Counted from the first letter of the stretch, positions 34,432 through 43,058 are shown. The stretch: DNA of 64,000 nt from Thiofilum sp039797965 (GCA_039797965.1 JBDKGX010000004.1:11314-75313), one strand, 5' to 3'. The notes: a model not told the origin generated them from the letters alone. Program-made: numbers and translations.

Positions 34432-35040
34432 TTAAAGATCAAACTCCACTATCCCAGCTTTCTCAAGTAATTGAGCTAAGCGCTTACGGGCATAGAACAT
34501 ACGGGTTTTGACCGTGTTTTCAGAAATCCCCAGTAATAAAGCAACTTCTTTGACAGATTTATCTTCAAAATAGGTTAAACGTAGTACTTCTTGGTGTTCA
34601 GTGGTTAACTGTGACATGAGGCGTACTAATTGCTGTTTCATATCGGCAGCTTCTAACTCATCTTCTAATGAGTCTGCCGGATCAATCATTGCCAATAGCG
34701 CTTCATCATCACCGAGGGTTACCTCTGAAGTTTTACGCAACCATGAAATTAACTTATTGCGGGTAATCGAATAAATCCAAGTGGATGGCTTCGACTTCCC
34801 CTCAAATCTGCCAGCGGAGCGCCAAACATCAAACATGGCTTCATCAACAATATCAGCAGCCTGTGCTAAATCATCATTTAATAATCGTGCACAATAACTC
34901 ACTAATCGGGGTTGATATTTAAGATACAACTTACTAAAAGCACCACGATCCCCTAGGGCAACCTGAGCTAATAGTATTTCATCGTCAGTCGGTTTCGCTA
35001 ACTCAGTAGCGTCCGCCCCATGCTTTGTGAAACCAGTCAT
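34432..35040 (-). CDS. ECF (extracytoplasmic function) sigma-70 factor
   Basis: The 202-residue protein has ECF regions sigma-2 (LYLKYQPRLVSYCARLL, ADIVDEAMFDVWRSAG, STWIYSITRNKLISWLR) and sigma-4 (LRLTYFEDKSVKEVALLLGI followed by SENTVKTRMFYARKRLA). It should direct RNA polymerase to a small regulon, held inactive by the neighbouring membrane anti-sigma factor. It is first in the three-gene operon, with a 560-bp upstream region shared with the divergent fbp gene. Confidence 0.92.
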   Translation of the reverse strand: MTGFTKHGADATELAKPTDDEILLAQVALGDRGAFSKLYLKYQPRLVSYCARLLNDDLAQAADIVDEAMFDVWRSAGRFEGKSKPSTWIYSITRNKLISWLRKTSEVTLGDDEALLAMIDPADSLEDELEAADMKQQLVRLMSQLTTEHQEVLRLTYFEDKSVKEVALLLGISENTVKTRMFYARKRLAQLLEKAGIVEFDL

Positions 35041-35362
35041 AAGATATGTCGCCTCAAACTATCGATAGGTTTGATTTTTTCGATACCATTTGCAAACATT
35101 TTTATAAAATGCTCAGGCAATTATAAAAAAACACTACTTTTCCCCATTGCCCCTCTTTATGGTGGCGCATATTACACGAATCATCACTGATTAATGCTAT
35201 TAACTTTCCCAACCTGTCTTATAAGCTGATAGAAGCAAAATCTTTAAAAAATTTGCATTTCATTTGAACCAACTGGAAAGTCGTCCCGACTCATGAATAT
35301 CGAATGGGGTTAAATGACCTTAGTTTAGTTAAACTTAACTAGTTGTAAGACTCTATTCGATA

Positions 35363-35378
35363 GGCGGTTTCGACCGCC
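35363..35378. other. Small GC-rich hairpin in the fbp upstream region
   Basis: Arms GGCGGT and ACCGCC enclose TTCG, a 6-bp stem with a UUCG-type tetraloop in an otherwise AT-rich stretch. No T run follows, so it is not a classical terminator. Confidence 0.6.
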
Positions 35379-35445
35379 AACTTTAAACTGACACTACACA
35401 CTCAAACTAGTTATTAAAAAATTATAATACTCCCTCGCAAGTCTA

Positions 35446-35476
35446 GCGGGTTTGTATAGTACTACTATACACCCGC
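35446..35476 (+). terminator. Long hairpin upstream of fbp (possible attenuator or small-RNA terminator)
   Basis: GCGGGT pairs with ACCCGC and, inside, GTATAGTA with TACTATAC, giving a stem of about 14 pairs with a small bulge; a CTCTTTT run follows. It lies about 20 bp after a TATAAT box and 120 bp before the fbp start, consistent with early termination of the leader or a short RNA. The apex contains one AGTACT copy. Confidence 0.5.
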
Positions 35477-35599
35477 CTCTTTTAAAGCTATATCTATAAT
35501 AGCTAACACTCTATTATCACTAGCTAGCTAGCTCAATACAATCAATTATCGTATGGTATGTTGCAATAAATTTGTAACGCACTTTTTCGGATCATTGTA

Positions 35600-36613
35600 A
35601 TGTATAAAATAGGTATTACTCTCACTCAATATATTATTGAAGAGCAACGTAAAACTACTCAAGCTAGTGGCGAGTTTACTGCTTTGTTGAATGACATTGC
35701 GGTCGCCTGCAAAAAAATCTCCAGTCTCACTCGCAAAGGTGACTTGGTGGGCATTTTAGGCTCAGCAGGGTCAGCTAATGTACAAGGTGAAGAACAGAAA
35801 AAAATGGACGTTATTACTAATGAGGTTTTTATTGAAGCCTTACAAAATAACGGACATGTTGCAGCTTTAGCCTCTGAAGAAATGGATGAGGTTTACAACC
35901 TGCCTGAAGGTAAAGTTCGTGGTAACTACTTAGTCACTTTTGACCCCCTAGATGGCTCCTCTAATATGGATGTCAATGTATCAGTGGGTACTATTTTCTC
36001 GATATTACAAGCACCTGAAGGCATTAATAACCCCAGTGCTGAAGACTTTTGCAAAGTAGGTACAGAGCAAATTGCTGCCGGCTATTGCTTATATGGTCCA
36101 GCTACTATTCTAGTTCTGACCACGGGTAATGGCGTCACTATGTTTACGCTGGATCGTGACTCAGGTTCTTTTATTTTGACCCGTAAAGATGTGGAAATAC
36201 CAGCAGACACGCGTGAGTTTGCGATCAATACATCTAATGCACGTTTTTGGGAAGATCCTGTAAAACGCTACATTGACGAATGTTTGGCAGGCAAGGAAGG
36301 TACTCGAGGCGCTGACTTCAACATGCGTTGGGTTGCCTCAATGGTAGCGGAGGTACACCGTATTTTGACTCGTGGTGGTATTTTCATGTACCCCATTGAC
36401 TCAAAAATGAAAAAATCGGGTAAAGAAGGTAAATTGCGCCTGCTTTACGAAGCTAACCCTATGAGCATGATTGTAGAGCAAGCGGGCGGTATGGCTGTCA
36501 CTGGCTATGAGCGGATTCTTGATATTCAACCCCATTCATTACACCAACGTGTTCCTGTGATTTTAGGCTCTAAGAATGAAGTTCAACGGCTTTATGATTA
36601 CCATAAAGCTTAA
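35600..36613 (+). CDS. fbp: Fructose-1,6-bisphosphatase, class I
   Basis: The 337-residue enzyme shows the class I signatures LASEEMDE, the metal-binding TFDPLDGSSNMDVNVSVGTIFS and the substrate-binding RWVASMVAEVHR and KLRLLYEANPMSMIVEQAGG. It hydrolyses fructose 1,6-bisphosphate in gluconeogenesis or the Calvin cycle. The gene has no AGTACT copy in 1 kb, unlike most of its neighbours. It ends before the convergent ribF gene. Confidence 0.96.
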   Translation: MYKIGITLTQYIIEEQRKTTQASGEFTALLNDIAVACKKISSLTRKGDLVGILGSAGSANVQGEEQKKMDVITNEVFIEALQNNGHVAALASEEMDEVYNLPEGKVRGNYLVTFDPLDGSSNMDVNVSVGTIFSILQAPEGINNPSAEDFCKVGTEQIAAGYCLYGPATILVLTTGNGVTMFTLDRDSGSFILTRKDVEIPADTREFAINTSNARFWEDPVKRYIDECLAGKEGTRGADFNMRWVASMVAEVHRILTRGGIFMYPIDSKMKKSGKEGKLRLLYEANPMSMIVEQAGGMAVTGYERILDIQPHSLHQRVPVILGSKNEVQRLYDYHKA

Positions 36614-36640
36614 GTACTCGTTTTAGTATTAAAGTACTTA
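36611..36640. terminator. Paired AGTACT hairpin after fbp
   Basis: TAAGTACT and AGTACTTA (8-bp arms) flank a 14-base loop and overlap the fbp stop codon. Both arms are AGTACT copies. A second inverted repeat follows immediately (36643-36679), so the gap between converging fbp and ribF is almost entirely dyad symmetry. Confidence 0.45.
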
Positions 36641-36642
36641 TG

Positions 36643-36679
36643 AAGAACAGTAGTTGTACTTAAATAAACTGCTGTTCTT
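36643..36679. terminator. Hairpin overlapping the 3' end of ribF
   Basis: AAGAACAGTAG pairs with CTGCTGTTCTT (11 bp, one G-T wobble) around a 15-base loop that includes the ribF stop codon. No T run; it could end transcription or stabilise 3' ends between convergent genes. Confidence 0.45.
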
Positions 36680-37592
36680 GCAACCACAATCGAGTACTTT
36701 GACTATCGAGAGCAATCTGAACCTTTAATGCATCAATCGATGCAAATTTTTGTTCATCACGCAAAAACTGCAAAGGTTCCACGTGAATCGTTCGCCCATA
36801 GACATTTTGATTGAAGTCAAACACGTGAATCTCAAACCGTAACCCTACCCCATTCACTGTAGGCCGCTGTCCTAAATTAGCAACACCATACAATGGCTGC
36901 TCGCCCAAACCATAAATCCGTACGACATAGACACCTCGCCGTAGCGCCAAATTATCAGGCATTTTTAGATTCAGGGTAGGAAAACCAATAGTGCGTCCTA
37001 GACGTCGCCCACCCGATACCTTCCCTGATAATTGATAAGGATCATCGAGCAAAGCGTTAACTTGTTTTAGATGGGCTTGCGCTAAGTACTCACGAATTAA
37101 TGAGCTACTAATTCGCTGATTTCCTGCCAATCTTGTAGGTGTATCTACCACCTTCATACCATATTGGGCGCCTAAGTGTTGCAGTAGCTGATAATCCCCT
37201 TTACGCCCTGCACCAAACCTAAAATCATCACCCACCACTAAGTACTTTACCTGTAAGGCTTTGATCAGTACTTGTGTTACAAAATCTTCCGCAGGCATAC
37301 ACGCCAAAGCCTTGTTAAAATGCAAGCACACAAAGTACTCAAATCGCTCGCGCTTTAAACAGCGCACTTTATCTCGCAACGGATAAATACGGCTGGGTGG
37401 AGGTTTGCGAAAGTACTCGGCAGGTAAGGGTTCAAAACTGATGACGGTTGAAGCTAAATCCAACTCATGAGATTTTTGAATCACATGCTGAATGACTTGC
37501 TGATGCCCTAAATGTACACCATCAAAATTTCCAATCGTGGCCCCACAAGGTTGTGTTGCGGGATAGTCATTGAGATGGCGTACTAAACGCAT
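36660..37592 (-). CDS. ribF: Bifunctional riboflavin kinase / FAD synthetase
   Basis: The 310-residue protein has an N-terminal FMN adenylyltransferase domain (IGNFDGVHLGHQQVIQ, VGDDFRFGAGRKGD, ISSSLIREYL) and a C-terminal riboflavin kinase domain (GRTIGFPTLNLKMPD, GVYVVRIYG, VANLGQRPTV). It makes FMN and FAD from riboflavin. The start overlaps the stop of trmL by one base, so the two are co-transcribed. It carries six AGTACT copies. Confidence 0.96.
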   Translation of the reverse strand: MRLVRHLNDYPATQPCGATIGNFDGVHLGHQQVIQHVIQKSHELDLASTVISFEPLPAEYFRKPPPSRIYPLRDKVRCLKRERFEYFVCLHFNKALACMPAEDFVTQVLIKALQVKYLVVGDDFRFGAGRKGDYQLLQHLGAQYGMKVVDTPTRLAGNQRISSSLIREYLAQAHLKQVNALLDDPYQLSGKVSGGRRLGRTIGFPTLNLKMPDNLALRRGVYVVRIYGLGEQPLYGVANLGQRPTVNGVGLRFEIHVFDFNQNVYGRTIHVEPLQFLRDEQKFASIDALKVQIALDSQSTRLWLQEQQFI

Positions 37593-38053
37593 TAGTTTAA
37601 CCCTTGAAACTGCTGTTGACGTAACGCTTCATACACCACAATAGCAGCCGTATTGGATAAATTTAAACTGCGGCTTTCGGGTAACATCGGCAAGCGCAAA
37701 CAGTGCTCGCCTAAAGCCGCCAAAATAGGCTCTGGCAAACCTCTGGTTTCGGGGCCAAATAGAAAAATATCACCCGCCTCAAATGCAAAGTCACTATAAG
37801 AGCGTGTAGCTTTTGTCGACAAGGCAAATAACCGCTTATTGGCAGCATACTGACAAAAAGCGGCGAAACTTTCATGCTCTTGGACGACAGCTAAGTCTAA
37901 ATAATCCATTCCCGCACGGCGTAAACGCTTTTCATCCATCTGGAATCCCAAAGGATGAATCAAGTGCAGTACACAACCTGTATTGGCACACAAACGCATA
38001 ATATTGCCGGTATTAGGGGGAATCTCCGGCTCATAAAGGGCTACTTCAAACAT
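37592..38053 (-). CDS. trmL: tRNA (cytidine/uridine-34-2'-O)-methyltransferase TrmL
   Basis: The 153-residue SPOUT-family protein has ALYEPEIPPNTGNIMRLCANTG at the N-terminus, LFGPETRGLPEPIL and the knot motif LPMLPESRSLNLSNTAAIVVYE. TrmL methylates the wobble ribose of certain leucine tRNAs using S-adenosylmethionine. The length is normal. It lies 18 bp downstream of pyrX and directly upstream of ribF on the same strand. Confidence 0.93.
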   Translation of the reverse strand: MFEVALYEPEIPPNTGNIMRLCANTGCVLHLIHPLGFQMDEKRLRRAGMDYLDLAVVQEHESFAAFCQYAANKRLFALSTKATRSYSDFAFEAGDIFLFGPETRGLPEPILAALGEHCLRLPMLPESRSLNLSNTAAIVVYEALRQQQFQGLN

Positions 38054-38071
38054 TGCTCTAACATTCTAATT

Positions 38072-39352
38072 TTATTCGGTTCGGTAAATATGGCGTCCTG
38101 CCAACCATGCTTGGCGTACTTTGCCATTAAAACTCCAGCCAGCAAATGGCGTATTTTTGCCTTGACTGAGCATAGACTCATATTCCAATGTCCACAACGC
38201 TTCAAGATCCAGCATGACTATATCTGCAGGCGCCCCCACTTGTAACCGACCTGCTGCATCGTGAATAATCGCCGCAGGGGCTGAGGTTACTTTAGCAATG
38301 GCTTGCTCTAGCGATAAATAACCCTGCTCCACTAAGCGTAATGTTAGAGGTAACAAGGTTTCTAATGCTGAAATCCCCGGCTCAGTTTGTTGGAAGGGCG
38401 CTAATTTAGCATCAATTTCATGGGGCTGATGATCGGAGCAAATCGCATCAATGGTGTTATCCGCTAATCCTTCAATCAGCGCTTCACGGTCACGTTCAGA
38501 GCGTAAGGGCGGACGCACATGACACAGCGGATTAAAATCAGCTACATCCATTTCAGTTAAGAATAATTGATGAGCCGCTACGTCAGCCGTCACCGGTAAG
38601 CCTTGGGCTTTCGCTTGACGAATTAAACGCACACTACCTTCAGCCGATAACCGACAAAAATGCACACGTGTGCCTGTCATTTCAATCAAAGCTAAGGTTT
38701 GAGCCACGGCTACGGTTTCAGCGGCGGATGGAATTGCCGCAAAACCTAAACGGCTAGCTACTGCACCTTCATGCACCATCCCACCTGCAGCCAGTGCGAC
38801 CTCCAGTGGATAGATAAAGACGGTAATATTATGAGTACTGGCATACTCCATCGCTAAACGTTGCACTCGCAAACTTTGTAAGGGTTGCCAACCGTTAGTA
38901 ACCCCCACACAGCCCGCCCGCTTTAACCCACCCATATTACTCAAGCGCTCGCCCTGTAAATCTTGGGTTAAATTACCGAGTACTCGAATATGGGCATAGC
39001 CTAAATTGCGGTTAATATCTTGAATCAGATTAAATTGGGCAGAGTTACCCACCATCGCAGCAGGCTCTGGCTGATAGGTCAATGTGGTAATACCACTGGC
39101 AATAGCAGCATAAGTTTCGCTAGCTAAAGTGGCTTTATAGTCCAAACCTGGTTCACGTAGCCATGCTGCCAAATCCACACAGCCGGGCATGACTGTTAGA
39201 TCATTGGCATCAATATAGCGCTCAGCGTTAAACCCCTCTGGCTCATCACCGATAAAGGCAATTTTACCATCTGCCATACCTAAACTGCGGGCTTTGCTAT
39301 CCACATCTAACACACAACCTACTAATTGGGCATTATGGATTAGTGTTTTCAT
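38072..39352 (-). CDS. pyrX: Dihydroorotase-like protein PyrX, probably non-catalytic
   Basis: The 426-residue protein has the amidohydrolase fold of type I dihydroorotases, with SDHQPHEIDAKLAPFQQTEPG near the C-terminus. The metal-binding His-x-His of catalytic enzymes is missing: the normal DxHxHLREPG reads DLAAWLREPG. This matches the inactive PyrX subunits that assemble with PyrB to form the dodecameric aspartate transcarbamoylase of pseudomonads. It overlaps pyrB by 4 bases. A catalytic pyrC is expected elsewhere. Confidence 0.9.
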   Translation of the reverse strand: MKTLIHNAQLVGCVLDVDSKARSLGMADGKIAFIGDEPEGFNAERYIDANDLTVMPGCVDLAAWLREPGLDYKATLASETYAAIASGITTLTYQPEPAAMVGNSAQFNLIQDINRNLGYAHIRVLGNLTQDLQGERLSNMGGLKRAGCVGVTNGWQPLQSLRVQRLAMEYASTHNITVFIYPLEVALAAGGMVHEGAVASRLGFAAIPSAAETVAVAQTLALIEMTGTRVHFCRLSAEGSVRLIRQAKAQGLPVTADVAAHQLFLTEMDVADFNPLCHVRPPLRSERDREALIEGLADNTIDAICSDHQPHEIDAKLAPFQQTEPGISALETLLPLTLRLVEQGYLSLEQAIAKVTSAPAAIIHDAAGRLQVGAPADIVMLDLEALWTLEYESMLSQGKNTPFAGWSFNGKVRQAWLAGRHIYRTE

Positions 39353-40335
39353 ACAGCATTTCCCCCCATAATCATGGCCATGACTGCCATACGCACGGCA
39401 ATACCGTTGGTAACTTGCTCTAAAATCACTGAGCGCGGACCATCTGCTACGCGGCTATCAATTTCTATACCACGATTAATAGGCCCCGGATGCATTACAA
39501 TGGCATCAGGTCGAGTTAACTCCAAACGTTTTTCGGTCAAACCATACAGTTTGAAAAACTCACGCTCTGAGGGCAATAACGCACTACCCATTCGCTCACG
39601 TTGTAGGCGCAACATAATCACTACGTCCACATCACGCAAACCTTCATCCATATCGGTGTAAACCTTTACCCCCATTTTTTCGACTTCAACAGGCAATAAA
39701 GTTTTCGGGGCAATGACCCGAACCTCACCCGTAGCTAAAGTATTAAGTGCATGAATTTCTGAGCGAGCTACCCGTGAATGGAGAATATCACCCACAATAG
39801 CGACTTTCAGTGGAGCAAACTCACACTTGTGCTTACGGATAGTAAACATATCTAACATGGCTTGAGTGGGGTGTGCATGACGACCATCCCCTGCATTCAA
39901 GACACTGACATGAGGTGCGGCATAGCGGGCAATAAAATGGGCGGCTCCCGAATGCTCGTGACGAACCACAAACATATCCGCATTCATAGCCTCAAGATTG
40001 CGGATAGTGTCTAGTAACGTCTCACCCTTGGAGGCTGATGAAGTACGAATATCTAAACTCGTCACATCCGCACCTAGACGTTGAGCAGCAATCTCAAAGG
40101 TGACTCGCGTTCGTGTAGAGTTTTCAAAAAACAAGTTCATAACGGTCTTACCACGAAGCAACGGTGCTTTTTTTTGTTGCTTTTCAGGTATAGCCATAAA
40201 CTGTTCTGCACGATCAAGGATTTCCTCTAACAATAGAGGAGGTAAACCTTCGATAGTAAGAAAATGACGTAAGCGGCCATCAGGAGATAGCTGCATAGAA
40301 GACGGTAGTGCACCGGGAAGAAGATGCTTATACAT
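39349..40335 (-). CDS. pyrB: Aspartate carbamoyltransferase catalytic subunit
   Basis: The 328-residue enzyme has the carbamoyl-phosphate site FFENSTRTRVTFEIAAQRLG, the HPTQAMLD motif and VMHPGPINRGIEID. It condenses aspartate with carbamoyl phosphate, the committed step of pyrimidine synthesis. The N-terminal extension before the core is typical of the PyrB that partners PyrX. It overlaps pyrX at its end; pyrR lies about 250 bp upstream, separated by a hairpin. Confidence 0.96.
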   Translation of the reverse strand: MYKHLLPGALPSSMQLSPDGRLRHFLTIEGLPPLLLEEILDRAEQFMAIPEKQQKKAPLLRGKTVMNLFFENSTRTRVTFEIAAQRLGADVTSLDIRTSSASKGETLLDTIRNLEAMNADMFVVRHEHSGAAHFIARYAAPHVSVLNAGDGRHAHPTQAMLDMFTIRKHKCEFAPLKVAIVGDILHSRVARSEIHALNTLATGEVRVIAPKTLLPVEVEKMGVKVYTDMDEGLRDVDVVIMLRLQRERMGSALLPSEREFFKLYGLTEKRLELTRPDAIVMHPGPINRGIEIDSRVADGPRSVILEQVTNGIAVRMAVMAMIMGGNAV

Positions 40336-40529
40336 CGGAATCAGGGCAGTCTAATTAAATTCGCGCCATGTTACTCTTTTGCTGCTTTGCAATAAACCCT
40401 TAATCTGCTCCTATATTGGAATTTTTATCAGAATTAAGAGGAGTACTTTACTTATCACTACACATTAGCGCCTGACAAGAACTTGTAAATAAAAGAAAAA
40501 TTTTTGATATTAGGGTGGCATTAACAGTT

Positions 40530-40562
40530 GAGTACTTTTAACACACTCATTTTAAAGTACTC
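40530..40562. terminator. AGTACT-containing hairpin between pyrR and pyrB
   Basis: GAGTACTTTTAA and TTTAAAGTACTC form 12-bp arms with one mismatch around a 9-base loop. A third AGTACT copy lies at about 40580, at the pyrR 3' end. It may terminate the pyrR transcript or attenuate read-through into pyrB. Confidence 0.5.
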
Positions 40563-40586
40563 GCTACTGTCTCTAAACCCAGTACT

Positions 40587-41099
40587 TTATTTAGTTTTAC
40601 GAGGAATAAGGGTCATACTCAAAGGATCAGGCCCTTCAATTACATACTCTCTATCGTGCCCCGGCTCTTCATGCAGCGCACAAACTTGCGCTTCGATGGG
40701 CAACTCTCGCCCCCCTCGCGACACTAACACAATCAGTGTAATGGTTTTCGGCCGACCGTAATCAAATAACTCATTCATAGCAGCTCGCACAGTACGACCA
40801 CTATAAAGAATATCGTCCACTAACAACACATGACGATCATCAACCTGAATAGGCATCCGTGAAGGTTGCTTAGGTTTAGGCAGACCTGAGCGATATAAAT
40901 CATCACGATAAAAACTGACATCAAGTTGCCCCGGCTCTTCGGGTAACGCTAAGCGCTGATAAAGCTCCTGAGCCAACCAGACACCGGAGGTATGAATACC
41001 AACCAGTACAGGATCCACTAATTGTTTATCATTAATATAAGTACGCAACTGTTGCTCAAGCTGATCAAGTAGGGCTTGCAAATCATAGGTTTTGACCAT
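40587..41099 (-). CDS. pyrR: PyrR bifunctional regulator / uracil phosphoribosyltransferase
   Basis: The 170-residue phosphoribosyltransferase-fold protein has the PRPP-binding motif VLLVDDILYSGRTVRAA, IHTSGVWLAQ and SFYRDDLYRSGL. In many bacteria PyrR is an RNA-binding attenuator of pyr genes; in pseudomonads it lies in the same order as here. It overlaps the end of ruvX by 17 bases. Confidence 0.94.
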   Translation of the reverse strand: MVKTYDLQALLDQLEQQLRTYINDKQLVDPVLVGIHTSGVWLAQELYQRLALPEEPGQLDVSFYRDDLYRSGLPKPKQPSRMPIQVDDRHVLLVDDILYSGRTVRAAMNELFDYGRPKTITLIVLVSRGGRELPIEAQVCALHEEPGHDREYVIEGPDPLSMTLIPRKTK

Positions 41100-41520
41100 G
41101 TGACGACTCCATCATCCAATTCTCTAAAATAATTGCAGCAGCTAACTGATCAATTTCTTCTTTACGGATTTTACGTTTACGCCCTGCCTGACGCGCTGAA
41201 ATAAGACGCTGATTAGCCTCTAATGAGGTTAGTTGCTCATTGGCTAATTGCACAGGTAAAAGTGTTTTTTCTTGTAATTGTTTGGCAAAAAGTAAGATAG
41301 CGTCTTTCATAGCGCTATCAGAACCATCTAATTTTTGTGGCATACCCACTACTAAAATAGCGGGCTTCCAAGTATTAATGTGTTGCTGAATGCCAACCCA
41401 ATCTGGCTCACCTTTTTGCGAATGTAAAGTACCAAGGGGCGTTGCGACACCCGTCAAAGTATTAGCAATAGCCACACCTGTACGGTTTTTACCGTAATCA
41501 AAACCTAAAACAGTAATCAT
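41083..41520 (-). CDS. ruvX: YqgF/RuvX pre-16S rRNA nuclease (Holliday-junction-resolvase-like)
   Basis: The 145-residue RNase H-fold protein starts MITVLGFDYGKNRTGVAI and contains VVGMPQKLDGSDS, ANEQLTSLEA and EEIDQLAAAIILE, carrying the conserved acidic residues. It processes the 5' end of 16S rRNA in E. coli. The in-frame start at 41586 would lie inside yqgE, so ATG 41520 is preferred; it overlaps the yqgE stop by 4 bases. Confidence 0.93.
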   Translation of the reverse strand: MITVLGFDYGKNRTGVAIANTLTGVATPLGTLHSQKGEPDWVGIQQHINTWKPAILVVGMPQKLDGSDSAMKDAILLFAKQLQEKTLLPVQLANEQLTSLEANQRLISARQAGRKRKIRKEEIDQLAAAIILENWMMESSHGQNL

Positions 41521-42080
41521 GCGTGACCTACTACTGCACCCATTAGGTTGACATCCACGCCTAAGGTTGCTGCCGCTCCGCGCCAACGATGGGGATAAGG
41601 CATAGTAAATATAATATCAGGGGTAGCTGGACAGGTAAGCCACACATTATCTTTAATTTCCTGCTCTAGTTGCCCTGCTTCCCACCCAGCACAGCCGAGT
41701 ACTAATAGAAAGTTATTAGGCCCTTGACCTGTAGCAATATCCGCCAAAATGTCTTTAGATGAGGTAATAAATAGCTCCTCTGAGACTTTCATAGTACTTT
41801 CCCAACCTCGGGGGGAATCATGTAATACAAAACCTTGATCAGACTGCACAGGCCCCCCACTGAGTACAGGGCGCTTAGCCAATACTTCGTCTGTAAGATC
41901 AATCTCTAATTGCCGCATTAAAGTACTGAGCTGTAAATCAGTAGGTCGATTAATAGTAATACCAAAAGCGCCCTCCTCATCATGTTGACACACCAAAGTA
42001 ACCGTATGACTAAACTGCGTATCACGGGTCGTGGGTAGGGCAATCAGCAATTGACTGCGTAGGGAGAGCGCTGGATTCAT
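41517..42080 (-). CDS. yqgE: UPF0301/DUF179 protein YqgE
   Basis: The 187-residue protein has family hallmarks: QLLIALPTTRDTQFSHTVTL, EGAFGITINRPTDLQL, VLSGGPVQSDQGFVLH and LLVLGCAGWEAGQLEQEI. Its biochemical role is unknown, but it is conserved next to ruvX. ATG 42080 lies one base past the tonB stop. It is part of the tonB-yqgE-ruvX-pyrR run. Confidence 0.93.
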   Translation of the reverse strand: MNPALSLRSQLLIALPTTRDTQFSHTVTLVCQHDEEGAFGITINRPTDLQLSTLMRQLEIDLTDEVLAKRPVLSGGPVQSDQGFVLHDSPRGWESTMKVSEELFITSSKDILADIATGQGPNNFLLVLGCAGWEAGQLEQEIKDNVWLTCPATPDIIFTMPYPHRWRGAAATLGVDVNLMGAVVGHA

Positions 42081-42081
42081 A

Positions 42082-42972
42082 TTATTCAGTATTGATCTTG
42101 CCACTTTTAAATAGCCAAGTGCGGGTAATATTAAGTTGATCCCATTTTTCACGGATAGGCTCCGGCAAAGCGGGATAAGGAGCGGCTAGTTCGACAATTC
42201 TTACCGCTGCTTTATCTAAAACATCATAGCCTGATGATACATCAACATTGACGCTCACTACATGACCCTTATGGTCTAAAGTGGTATTTAGAATTAATTT
42301 ACCGCTTAAATTACGGCGAATCGCCTCTTCGGGGAAATTAATATTGCCGATACGTTCAATTTTTTGTACCCACTGATCAATATATTGAGCCTCAACTGCA
42401 CTTTTAGCGCTGACAGCATCAATATAATGTACCTTTGGACGTCTGGCATACCGTGCCTCATCTTCATCCATTTCAGCCAGTAATTGGGCAAGCTCAGCCG
42501 TTTCATCCGAACGCTCTTCTGAAATCGGCTTATCTAGCTCTTCCTCTTGGAGCTCAGGGGATTTATCCACATGTTCATACGTCTCCCCTTTAGTAGTCAA
42601 AATCTGCGGCTGTAGTTTTGGAAATACATCGGGTGCGCCTGCTATGGATTGTAAAGGCGCAGTACCTTCGGTTGGCTCCACCTCTAAAGCAGCTAACGGA
42701 CTTTTAGGGCGATTATCTTCATCAGTTTGCCCACTGGCCTCTTGATTAGCTTGTGCTAAAAATTTGACTTCATCGGGGGTCTTATCACTGTGGGTTTGCA
42801 CCAACGTAATATCTAAAGTAGGCGCTGATCGCATACTAGGCACATACTCAGGTACAAACGTAACGCCAAATAACACTAATGCATGCACCAACATAGCAAT
42901 AGGTAATGTTTTCGATAAAGGTGATTGAAGTGGTGCAAAAGAACCTAGTGTAGTATCCATAGTGATAGTCAA
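42082..42972 (-). CDS. TonB-family energy transducer (TonB3-like)
   Basis: The 296-residue protein has an N-terminal membrane anchor (TLPIAMLVHALVLFGVTFV), a long acidic periplasmic linker instead of a classic Pro-rich one, and a C-terminal TonB domain (FPEEAIRRNLSGKLILNTTL, DHKGHVVSVNVDVSSGYDVLD). The same gene order in Pseudomonas carries tonB3, linked there to twitching motility. No exbB or exbD adjoins. Its partner receptor or envelope role is unknown. Confidence 0.85.
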   Translation of the reverse strand: MTITMDTTLGSFAPLQSPLSKTLPIAMLVHALVLFGVTFVPEYVPSMRSAPTLDITLVQTHSDKTPDEVKFLAQANQEASGQTDEDNRPKSPLAALEVEPTEGTAPLQSIAGAPDVFPKLQPQILTTKGETYEHVDKSPELQEEELDKPISEERSDETAELAQLLAEMDEDEARYARRPKVHYIDAVSAKSAVEAQYIDQWVQKIERIGNINFPEEAIRRNLSGKLILNTTLDHKGHVVSVNVDVSSGYDVLDKAAVRIVELAAPYPALPEPIREKWDQLNITRTWLFKSGKINTE

Positions 42973-43058
42973 CTGTTTGGCGTAATAATTATTGTATCAA
43001 GTTATAAAGTGCCGCTCCGATGGCTGCCATCTTAACACTATGTAGTAAATAGTGTCAC

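Larger units (their letters stand above)
35041..35599. promoter_or_regulatory. 560-bp region between the ECF operon and fbp
   Basis: No coding frame is convincing here. It must hold the promoters of the ECF operon (minus) and fbp (plus). A perfect -10-like TATAAT lies at 35423-35428 on the plus strand without a clear -35. Two stable inverted repeats flank it (35363-35378 and 35446-35476). The rest is very AT-rich. The layout suggests a structured leader or small RNA upstream of fbp. Confidence 0.5.

Noticed and set aside
35454..35470. A transcription factor operator in the fbp upstream region
   Set aside because: The symmetric GTATAGTA/TACTATAC is part of a longer nested stem ending in a T run, which fits an RNA hairpin better.
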